DNA of 64,000 bases, taken from the NCBI GenBank assembly GCA_011316305.1, contig SAUG01000058.1:520112-584111 (forward strand), written 5' to 3'. The notes under the pieces are model-generated. The model saw nothing but the letters and a program-made list of their open reading frames with translations. It made no database searches and had not been told where the DNA came from. Origin of the DNA: Rusavskia elegans. Lineage: Eukaryota > Ascomycota > Lecanoromycetes > Teloschistales > Teloschistaceae. The translations under genes were made by a program, and so were the position numbers. Of the stretch, positions 55,933 to 64,000 are shown piece by piece (the first letter of the stretch is position 1; the number at the start of each line of letters is the position of its first letter).

Positions 55933-58021
55933 TATGCTTAGAGAGCTAGATACGGTTGGAGAGAAGAGTGGAGGTGTTGGTGTTGATGTTGATGTTGTCT
56001 TGCAAGCAGGACGAAGAGAAACGAGGAGGAGGAGGAGGAGAGAGATCCGAAAGCCCTTTCATAAAATCATCATCGGTCAAATGCCCTAGGAAAATTCCAC
56101 AATTTCGACTGGATGGAGTGCTCTTCCTTATTTGGATACTCTTGGCTGGGCGGCGTATGGTTGCAATTTGCTCATATTAAAGACCAGGAACCTTTACGAT
56201 AACGCTTTGCTGTTTTCGTTTCCATTGCTGAAGATGGATGGTGGTGGTGGCTTTGGAGGGTTAGGAGTTCGGGGGGTGGGGACTGCTGGTTGTGGGCGAT
56301 GGGGAGATGATGGGAGATGATGGGAGATGATGATGGGGATGTTCTTTTTTTGGATGGTGGTGAGGTCGAGGATTGGGCTTGGCATTGCGGTGGAAGAGGT
56401 GGGGATAAGATGGGGAGGTGATGGGGAGTATGGGGGTGTTGGGATGGATAGATGTTGGAGTTTGTTGGGATAGATGCACGTCATGGAAGTCTCTTCTCTT
56501 TTTTGGTTGGGAAGAGGGGGGGCCGGGCTTTTGGGTCCAGATAACGATTGAGCATCAGAATCTTGGAAGCCGTGGAGAATAGAAATCGGAATGGACTATA
56601 GGATTCTTGACTGATGTTACGAATTCCTTCGTAGAGTGGACAATGGTGTGGTTCTGTGGTGCTGGAATCGCGGGTTTGGCCGCCTCATTTCTTGGCTTCA
56701 CCTGGAGTGTGTGCTGTGGAATTTTGTTGTCGGTTTTCCTTTTACCCTGAAGCATGTAGTGACCAAGTCAGTTGCTGTGGGGAAGACAAGCTTTCTTGTG
56801 AGTGCCCGGAGACCATGAGGTGGTATCTGCTAGTCATTATGAGAAGAGGAATTATAACGAAGTTGGAGAAACGCCTCTGGGTGGCTTGTTCGATTATGAT
56901 ACAGTCTCGGAATGCTAGGTGGCCAGTCCAAATTATCATGGGCTCCTCTCCTCCGCATGGGGTATTGGAGGCATTCGTTTCAAGCTATCTCAGACAAAGA
57001 ATCAAAACGGTATGATGATGGCATATACAAAGGACGGAAGAGCGAAGAGAGTATAACGTAGATCAAAAGGGCAAAAGAACAGACAACCTCCGTAGACGTA
57101 GGTTGGTCATATCGATGGTCGAGATTACACTACCAGCGTTAAACAGATTTTCTGAGGAACTCCCTCTTGTTAAAAATCCAATATGGCCGAATGCGGCCTG
57201 GTGTTTGCCTTACGCTGTCTAGCGAGGTGATGTACTCTGTACGAGCGTTGATTCTTGGCGTATGGATTTACAGACTTACTCGGAAGTTTGAATGGCTCAG
57301 CTGTGAATCCCAGATCATGGCACGGTAAATGCAGATACGTTGAGTCTAGCCGAAAGGCTCCAATCCTTTCGGGGCCGGTGAAGAGGTTCTTCCGGATCGC
57401 TAGGGGAAGTGACGCGTGTGCAAGGGAAGTTACTCAAGTTTGGGATACATGCGTCGGGCATGATTTCCTTTTGTGGATGATTGGGATTCCGAAGATGCCC
57501 GTGAGACGCACCGACTAAAGACATCCCCACACGCGCACACTCGCATCAGCTTTGTCATCACATGATCACACCTTGCTGCGATTCGCAAGGCCATTCGCTT
57601 TTGTGTGCCGTTTGGGATGCGGCTCGATTGCGGTACAGAATAGGGCTTGTGGATGCAAGGGGATCCCGGGGAAAGATGGGACTCCAAGATACGAAAGTAG
57701 GGATAGGCGGAGAGAGAAGATGAAGTCGAGTTACACAAGAAACGCCTGGAAGTTAGCGGCTCGGCTTCGTGGCATCGCCGTTGGTCGCGGCTGTTGACGG
57801 TATGCAATGATATTCGTGTTCCGGGCACCAGAGCGAATGACAAGTAGCGGACCAGTCGTCCGGTTTTCATGCAGATTGGTCGCGTGTGTCCTCGAACCGG
57901 ATTCTTGGGACTCTTATGTATATGATCGAAAACGGGAAAAAAGTCCAGTAGTGGATCCAGTCTCCTTGTTGTGGTGTGTTGACCGCTCGTATTCCAGCTG
58001 AGCCCCGGGGTTTGCATTTTG

Positions 58022-58498
58022 TCATCTCAAGCGCAGCGTTCCGATGCGGTCATAGCTCCGCGAGGATGGTGGGGTGTAATAGGATGGCAGTTGCAGCAGA
58101 ATGCAGGGCAGGCTCGGTTGGAAAATGGAAGGGCAGTCTCCCCAGCCGTAGCCATAGCCGCCCGAAACGCCGTTCTTCTTCGCGAGAGATTCCCTTTTTC
58201 TGGAGCCTGCACTCGCCGTTTGCATGGCCCATATCAGTAAGAATGCAGAACGACTGCAGTCTGCAGAGTAGTAAGATCTAAGTTTTATTCCATAGGCGTC
58301 TGGTACAACAGTATCTCCCCGCGGCGCGAATTCCTTGGTCAATGGCCAGAGAGCGGCATGGCCGGCTGGGTTCGGCTTCGTCCTCTTCCCGTCTCTCATT
58401 TCGGTGCGGGCCGTGGGCATGATCTCGATGATCTCATCAGATGAGAAGAAGTCCCACGTGCCGTGGAAGACGGAAAATGGACACGCGAGGCTGGACAT
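58022..58498 (-). CDS. Doubtful short protein-coding frame
   Basis: ATG at 58498 has A at -3. The first 75 codons (MSSLACPFSVFHGTWDFFSS, then MPTARTEMRDGKRTKPNPAG) favour C or G at the third position like neighbouring real genes, and the composition looks protein-like. After about 58270 the coding character fades, so a spliced second exon or a short decayed gene is possible. No family recognised. Confidence 0.28.
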   Translation of the reverse strand: MSSLACPFSVFHGTWDFFSSDEIIEIMPTARTEMRDGKRTKPNPAGHAALWPLTKEFAPRGDTVVPDAYGIKLRSYYSADCSRSAFLLIWAMQTASAGSRKRESLAKKNGVSGGYGYGWGDCPSIFQPSLPCILLQLPSYYTPPSSRSYDRIGTLRLR

Positions 58499-59263
58499 AA
58501 TGATTTGATCCCAACATCACGCTTTCTACTGATGGCTGTGAACGGGGGACTGTTGCGCAGGCGGAAGTCAAAGGGAGGGAGAAGTCGGACGAATGATGCG
58601 GGCTGATGTCAGTGGTTGCTGGGACAGGGTCGGCGTGCATTAAATGCCATTATTGTGCATGGTGTGGTTGAAGACCCTCCTTGGCCGTGTTGCTAGCGCT
58701 TTGCCGATGCCATCTTTCACCCAGCCGCCGGCTCTTGAAATAATGGAGCCCTTTAGGTGCAATGCGTTTGGATAGGAGTGCCGAAACCTCGGTGATGTGA
58801 GATGAAACCCAAATTGGAGCAGAGATTTGGAGTCGAGGGCGGTCAGCTCACTGTCACCCACGTGGCAAGGATGACAGAGTTTGGATCGGCGAGCCTACAG
58901 ACAGGCTAAGGAGACTTCCCCGAGTTGCTGTGGAAGGTGAAGCTGATGATGGGAAGGGAGGATTGGCTGAAAGACGTTGATTAATGCGCATGGTGGGGGA
59001 TCGTAGGGATTGTAATTGGGCGTCGATGGTGTCGACTGGCACACAACAAATCAACCAATTCATGCTAATCTCTCGTGGGGGTGACTGATCGTCTTTGTCT
59101 GTGATCATCATATCGTCCGACAAGGAGCCTGTTTGACGTTCCCGGCGCTGCTGCTTCTTTGACACTTGGATTGGAATAGGAGGATGGGGAGAGCGCGGAG
59201 AAGTCTCCTGCATCTCATTACTCCTCCATCATATCTGAAGTAAAAGAGATAGGTGGTTGTACG

Positions 59264-59312
59264 TTGTACCGTGTACCGTGTACCGTGCGCTGTGTACTGT
59301 GCACAGTGCACT
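59264..59312. repeat. GTACCGT repeat and adjoining palindrome
   Basis: About three copies of a 7-bp gtaccgt unit followed by tgtgtactgtgcacagtgca, which contains a self-complementary actgtgcacagt. It lies about 330-375 bp upstream of the gene at 59640 and could be a regulatory site. Confidence 0.45.
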
Positions 59313-59639
59313 CGGTCGACAGTACGAGTAGGTAATCATAGCCTGGAGTTGTTGATTGATCGACCTTGCTTCGAGACGACGTCCACATCACCACCCCACA
59401 TACATCATTCGACTTCTTCTTTTCTCTCCCTTCACCACCACTCACCACACACAACCCAAGTCCGCCCCCTTTTCTCATCGCCAACGATTCCTCTTTGCTA
59501 CGTTCTTTCATTCTACGGCATTAACAATGCATTCATGACCCAGCTACGATCTTCACGACCTTCACGATCTTACGACTTCCTCTCTTAGCACTCGTCATCG
59601 CACCCGCATCACAACCAACACCTCGACTGCTGCTTCATC

Positions 59640-60659
59640 ATGGCCGAACCAATCGACGCACTCGCCAGCTTCACTCACCTCACCAACAACATCCCCGAAT
59701 GGCTCTCCAAATTGGACGACTTGGCCGTCCAAGTGGCCGAGCAGCATACCCGTTTCGCTCGCATCTCACAATCCCACTTCACCCAGTACCGACTGTCGAA
59801 GAAACACGACTCGACCGAATCACTCCGTCCTCCCAAAGACGATCTTGACGACTCCGCCCCCGCTCCCATTCCGTTCACCGGTATCTCCGTCCCGCCCCTA
59901 GAGATCCCACCCACCTCACAGCCAAATCTCAGCACAACACCTCTACCCAAAGAGATCCAACGAAAGCGCAAACCTGCCTCCAACCTGTCGTTTGCATCCG
60001 GTCCTCAGAAATATCGAACGAGGACAATGGTCATAGTCTACTACGATTCCGCCATCCAAGCAGCGTTCGAAGACCTGGTCCGATGCATCGCTTCAGCCCG
60101 CAACAATCTCCGCAAAGGCAAGACGGCCGTATCCCTCAAAGCTCGCATGCTTTCCATCGGTATGGGAGACGCCCACGATGACGATGCCAATTCTATCCTG
60201 AACCCCAAGATGATGATCAAGCGAGTCCCGCGATCGTCCCCACCCCCGGACGCAGGCCCAAGGTTCGACCAGGCTGACGGAGACCTGGAAGCCGCGCAGA
60301 ATCTCTGTGAGGTGGCTGCTCATCAGTTTCTGCGGGACGGAAACTGCGAGGAAGAGCTGGAAGGCACGAGGAAGCGATTTGAGGATTGCTTGAAGGTTGC
60401 AAAAGAAGAGGCGGAAAAGCTCAAGACGGAAAAGGAACGGGATGGTCCAGCGGATGCCTCTGAATCAACAGTCGACGCAGCAACGCCGGTGAAAGTCCGA
60501 ACCGGTTCTCTACCCACGGCCACCGAGAAACTCGATGTGCCCCGGATTCCCCTCGTTCCGACGCTGACGTCGAATGGCACTATTGAGGTTGATGATGAAT
60601 CCGATGCCAGCTCGGTCCATATCGATCTGACGGCATTTAGGAGGACAAGGCGAGTGTAG
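59640..60659 (+). CDS. Conserved-looking fungal protein of unknown function, 339 aa
   Basis: Single exon starting MAEPIDALASFTHLTNNIPEWL at an ATG with A at -3. The first 60 residues look helical and amphipathic (WLSKLDDLAVQVAEQHTRF). A Pro/Ser-rich linker follows, then a basic segment (KEIQRKRKPASN), a second helical region (VIVYYDSAIQAAFEDLVRCI, NNLRKGKTAVSLKARML), and an acidic coiled-coil-like helix (EELEGTRKRFEDCLKVAKEE). The end is acidic then basic (FRRTRRV). No signal peptide or TM. Strong codon bias and intact frame indicate a real gene, but I cannot assign a function. Confidence 0.75.
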   Translation: MAEPIDALASFTHLTNNIPEWLSKLDDLAVQVAEQHTRFARISQSHFTQYRLSKKHDSTESLRPPKDDLDDSAPAPIPFTGISVPPLEIPPTSQPNLSTTPLPKEIQRKRKPASNLSFASGPQKYRTRTMVIVYYDSAIQAAFEDLVRCIASARNNLRKGKTAVSLKARMLSIGMGDAHDDDANSILNPKMMIKRVPRSSPPPDAGPRFDQADGDLEAAQNLCEVAAHQFLRDGNCEEELEGTRKRFEDCLKVAKEEAEKLKTEKERDGPADASESTVDAATPVKVRTGSLPTATEKLDVPRIPLVPTLTSNGTIEVDDESDASSVHIDLTAFRRTRRV

Positions 60660-61660
60660 AGTCTCACGTATGACCCCCAACTTGTTCGTTTGTTTTTCAG
60701 CGGTGCATGGCGAGGATCGACGGATGTCTGAAGCGCGATGGACTTTAGCCGACGCAGTAGCAATTCGCAGCAAGAATCTTATCTAATGATGACTGTCTAC
60801 GACTCACGATATCCATGATCGAGGTTCAAAGCGACCTCCGCTGCGGCCAAGAATTGCATTTACCTCACGGTATGGTGTTGCTCCATCCCCTTATCTCGCA
60901 CAGATACCGCTGCCATTGCTTTGTCCCCGATGTTGAGAATGTGACAGCATATCATCCTATGCAATTTGCCCCTTCTTACCATCAACATGTAGCGCATTGC
61001 TTGCCAATTCAGTCTCGATACAAAGCCCCGTCTGCTCCTAAGCAAAGATGTAAAATCACGCGCCCGGTTTGATCGTCGGCTCACGGTGAGCAGAACAAGG
61101 CATCCGGTTGGGCTGGCCAGCAGTCGAGGTATCGGATGCCCACTCGGCCAAGTCGAAGGGACAGCCGCTGAGAGTGTCGGAACGGTTGTGCCTGCTCGTC
61201 CGGATTGCTCTTCCCTAGCTTGGCGCTATTGCATTCACCTTCCGCCCAAGTCTCATTTGTGTCAACCTTCAATTCTTCAACAGATCCATAGCACTGCAGG
61301 TGCACGTCAATCTGGTAGTCCTTGCTTGAGCCTGGGACTTCTTCTATTGTTTAATCCAGATCTGCTGCGGTTGCACGTCTGCCCCGTACAAGTTGTCTAC
61401 CGATATACTCTGATTTGTTTCGTCCTGGGATAGCAACTCAAGGTGAGCGCGATCACAGCCGCAGATAACGCGTTCTTGACCGACTATCAAGCAGTATAGC
61501 CTTCTCCTCTATCATCCAATCCAGCATTTGCAATCCTTCTTTTCTTCGATCGGTAGTTACAATTGCAATTGGTCAGCACCATCTCAAGCACTTGTAAGCT
61601 ACTGCAACTACAAACCGGGCTGCTGTTTCATTAATGATATAACCGCAGGAAGTCTACAAC
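60660..61660. other. Intergenic, promoter of the nuclear protein gene
   Basis: No supported gene. A TAACCGCAG just before the ATG at 61661 could be the acceptor of a 5' UTR intron. Confidence 0.45.
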
Positions 61661-63232
61661 ATGGCCTTAAAGAGGAAGGATCGACAGGAAATCAGCGAAA
61701 CACCAAGTCCAAAGCGTCGACGTACCACTCGCACCGTCGCTCCCGCCAAGTCCATCAACTATGACCAGAAGTACCATCCTATGGACGATATCACGCGTCC
61801 GGCCGCAGCAGCAGCACGGAGAGCTGCCCATGGTCTCTATGACATGTCGGGATCATCAACAACGAGCGACTCCACCATCATCAATCAATCTGATGATTCG
61901 TCCGACGACTCAATGGACGATACGAGTGCCCGAGAGGTCGAAGCCCATGTAAAGGCCGTCCGCCAGCCCGCCCGTCCCGAGTCTGGTATTCTATCAGACC
62001 TACGCAGCAGTTGTGGACCCGATAACAACTCATCGAGACCTCTAGACCCTACATCAAGTCTTGATCTAACGCGTCGCCCAGTCCGCGCAAGGTCTGGTAG
62101 CCCCTCGAATCGTCGGGTCACTAGAGGGGACGTTCATGGGGAGAAGGTAGTACAGTATAGCGCAAAGCACCACCCAATGGACGATATAATTCGTCCTAAG
62201 CAGGCAAAAAAGGTCCTTGCTCGGACTGCCGCTATAGCTAATAGCTCAGCCTCTGTTATCGGTTCGCCCAAGAGCCCCAAAGTCTCTAAACAACAGCCCC
62301 CATACGAAGCGGTGTCCGAATCAGGCTGGAAGTCGCTGAACGTACAAGATCGTCTACTGTTTTCGCTCCAGAAAGGTACTCCCCCGGACGGAGCTATGTT
62401 ACCTATGCCCTGGTCCAACGTAGCAAAAGCTCTACGCAAGCTGGGCATGCCTACAAACTCGGTTGATATCAAATACCTACAGCAAAGATATGGCACTGTC
62501 TGTCGAAATCTGCATATCTACTATAGATCAGCTAAGGAACCCGCCAACAAAGAGGATCAAGAATTCATCTACGCCGAGGCATTCGACCTGTACGATCACG
62601 AGGCTGGTAAGAAATACTGGAAACACCGAATGGACAACATCGCCTCTTTTGATGCATGGGCACGAATGGATGAAGCTGCAATCGAGACAACAGATGCTGG
62701 AATCGACGTAACGGATGATAACAACGATGACAAGGACGACCTTGGTATTCGTGGAGGCCATGGCTTGTACAATGATGCCGAAGGTTATGTCCGTCAGTCT
62801 CACGGGGTACTTGATTCTGGAACCCAGGACAGTACCGAAACTGAGGTTCTTTCCTCCCTGCGCAACCAATTGTCTGCCCACATTGACGACATTCTGGAGC
62901 TCGATGAGCCTTCGCAAAGATTCCACTCGTCAGCCGACCATGATGATGAGAGTAGGGAGACCACTACCATTAACAACACTCTGACATCAGCTGAAGATGC
63001 TCTGCAACCGGAACGTGGAACAACTCGGGGGCCCCTGAAACGCCGCCTACACAATCCTCGATCCAACATCCAGTCTCCCTTCTCGGTTCACGAAGACCAA
63101 CCCGGAAACACGCCCAAGATCAAACGACAACTTGCTATGCGACCGAAATCCCCAGGCACTGATCTCCCGAAAGAGAATTGGAGTGAACGGAGCTCCTCCA
63201 GGAATGGATCGTTCTTTTCGACGCAGGAATAG
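61661..63232 (+). CDS. Probable nuclear protein with duplicated HPMDDI motif
   Basis: Single exon, 523 aa. It begins MALKRKDRQEISETPSPKRRR, a strong nuclear localisation signal. A motif occurs twice: KYHPMDDITRP near residue 38 and KHHPMDDIIRP near residue 169, each followed by an Ala/Arg/Lys-rich stretch. The first copy is separated from the second by an acidic Ser/Asp region (SDDSSDDSMDD). The middle (residues 220-330) looks folded: ESGWKSLNVQDRLLFSLQKG, WSNVAKALRKLGM, YLQQRYGTVCRNLHIYYRS; this helical pattern is somewhat SANT/Myb-like but that is only a suggestion. The C-terminus is disordered with basic patches. No enzyme motif. Likely chromatin- or DNA-associated by composition. Confidence 0.78.
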   Translation: MALKRKDRQEISETPSPKRRRTTRTVAPAKSINYDQKYHPMDDITRPAAAAARRAAHGLYDMSGSSTTSDSTIINQSDDSSDDSMDDTSAREVEAHVKAVRQPARPESGILSDLRSSCGPDNNSSRPLDPTSSLDLTRRPVRARSGSPSNRRVTRGDVHGEKVVQYSAKHHPMDDIIRPKQAKKVLARTAAIANSSASVIGSPKSPKVSKQQPPYEAVSESGWKSLNVQDRLLFSLQKGTPPDGAMLPMPWSNVAKALRKLGMPTNSVDIKYLQQRYGTVCRNLHIYYRSAKEPANKEDQEFIYAEAFDLYDHEAGKKYWKHRMDNIASFDAWARMDEAAIETTDAGIDVTDDNNDDKDDLGIRGGHGLYNDAEGYVRQSHGVLDSGTQDSTETEVLSSLRNQLSAHIDDILELDEPSQRFHSSADHDDESRETTTINNTLTSAEDALQPERGTTRGPLKRRLHNPRSNIQSPFSVHEDQPGNTPKIKRQLAMRPKSPGTDLPKENWSERSSSRNGSFFSTQE

Positions 63233-64000
63233 ATGGTTCATCTGATGGGTCTGGAGCCAGGTCCAGTACGGCGGAAGTGGGTGGGGCAGGGAGGAGAATA
63301 TTGGAACTCTGATGGTTTGAATTTCTTATGGGTTCGTTGGCGGAAAGGGTCTTGCTTGATTTTACTTTGCTTTACTTTTGCTTTTCATCATGTCTATCTG
63401 TCTGTCTGCTCTGCTCTGCTTTCCTATCCTATCCTACAAGATACGACGAAGAGAAAGCGATGAACGAAAGCGATGACTGTGATGAAATACGAAAAGCAAC
63501 GGTTATTGGCATTATTATCAGAAGATATAGCTATGCTACTATATTGATCCGAAAAATGGTGGAAATGATACCAGCAAAATATACGTAGTTAGCATACGAA
63601 ATTATGGCCCCCTGTCATGTCATGTTATGGCTCGCCTTGGCTTGGTTTAAGCATACGTTATGACATCTATCTTCCATCCCCCATCCTCCTACTCCGCTCT
63701 ATAAAAATCATTCGAGCATTCAATATATTCGACTTCAAAACTATAGTCTAGGATATAAACCCCTTTCTCTCATAAAACACAAATCGCAATGAGTCGGGAC
63801 TGAGATGTCGGGGTTCGTGACAACGATTGCCTTATCTTGTTAGGTGGGGTGTTATGATGTATTCATTTGTTATACTGGGAGTGGGAGGAGGGGAGGGAGG
63901 AGGGGGAGGGAATGTGAGGTATTGTGGCACTAGGGGAGGGGTACTGGGTACTGGGTTGAGCGTGACGTGGCGTGGGTGTAGTGTGTATTTTGATTTGGGG
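63233..64000. other. 3' flank of the window, no gene seen
   Basis: Downstream region of the nuclear protein gene, with a tctgtctgtctgctctgct repeat near 63400 and a G-rich stretch at 63880-64000. No coding signal. Confidence 0.5.

Larger units (their letters stand above)
55028..59639. other. 4.6-kb gene-poor region
   Basis: The largest non-coding stretch outside the RIP tract. It holds a ggatgt repeat run (55690-55715), a poly-T and polypurine tract, G/A-rich low-complexity DNA (56230-56470), one doubtful minus-strand frame at 58022-58498, and a gtaccgt repeat near 59265. The last 250 bases before 59640 are C/T- and C/A-rich, as expected for a fungal promoter. Confidence 0.5.

Noticed and set aside
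55853..55941. Glu/Gly repeat protein read from the GGGGAA tract
   Set aside because: It is a translated simple repeat without a credible start or flanking coding sequence.
1..64000. CRISPR arrays or prokaryote-type operons
   Set aside because: No spaced direct repeats of CRISPR type; the gene structure with spliceosomal introns is fungal.

Overview
This is nuclear DNA from a filamentous ascomycete (Pezizomycotina, probably a Dothideomycete). Genes have short GT-AG introns (about 38-85 nt, one of 173 nt). Protein families are typically fungal: Anp1 mannosyltransferase, Mtr3 exosome subunit, highly reducing PKS, Alr4036-type FMN protein, secreted GMC oxidoreductase. The first 7.1 kb carries the repeat-induced point mutation (RIP) signature. 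The class-level placement is inference; the fungal and RIP calls come from the sequence.

Layout. 1-7105 is an AT-rich tract with almost no CpA or TpG and no long reading frame, holding relics of repeats, two GC islands and a palindromic array. From 7.1 kb the composition changes sharply and genes begin: ANP1 (-), a small secreted protein (+), an M20 amidohydrolase (+), an IFI6/IFI27-like membrane protein (+), a mitochondrial thioredoxin-like protein (+), an alpha/beta hydrolase pseudogene (+), an MFS permease with a damaged splice donor (+), exosome subunit MTR3 (-), a decayed monocarboxylate-type MFS transporter (-), a tRNA-like Pol III unit (-), an Alr4036-type FMN protein (-) and an 822-aa protein with a nucleotidyltransferase-like DID motif (+).

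30-45 kb is accessory in character. It has two tandem single-pass membrane microproteins, a methyltransferase relic, an intact alpha/beta hydrolase, a 5.3-kb highly reducing polyketide synthase pseudogene that has lost KS and most of AT, two minus-strand genes with similar C-termini, and a 404-bp MITE with 61-bp terminal inverted repeats and an 8-bp target duplication.

45-64 kb holds another membrane microprotein, a two-exon unknown gene, a four-TM protein, a relic of a large fungal membrane protein, an eight-exon GMC oxidoreductase fused to a roughly 500-residue mucin-like tail, about 4.6 kb with almost nothing coding, a conserved unknown protein, and a nuclear protein with a duplicated HPMDDI motif.

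How it fits together: ANP1, MTR3, the thioredoxin, the FMN protein and probably the 59.6- and 61.7-kb proteins look like ordinary conserved genes. Between them lie at least five clearly broken genes plus two doubtful ones, mostly transporters, hydrolases and secondary-metabolism enzymes. The PKS, methyltransferase relic, hydrolase and perhaps the transporters may be remnants of one dead metabolite cluster, but that link is inferred from proximity only.
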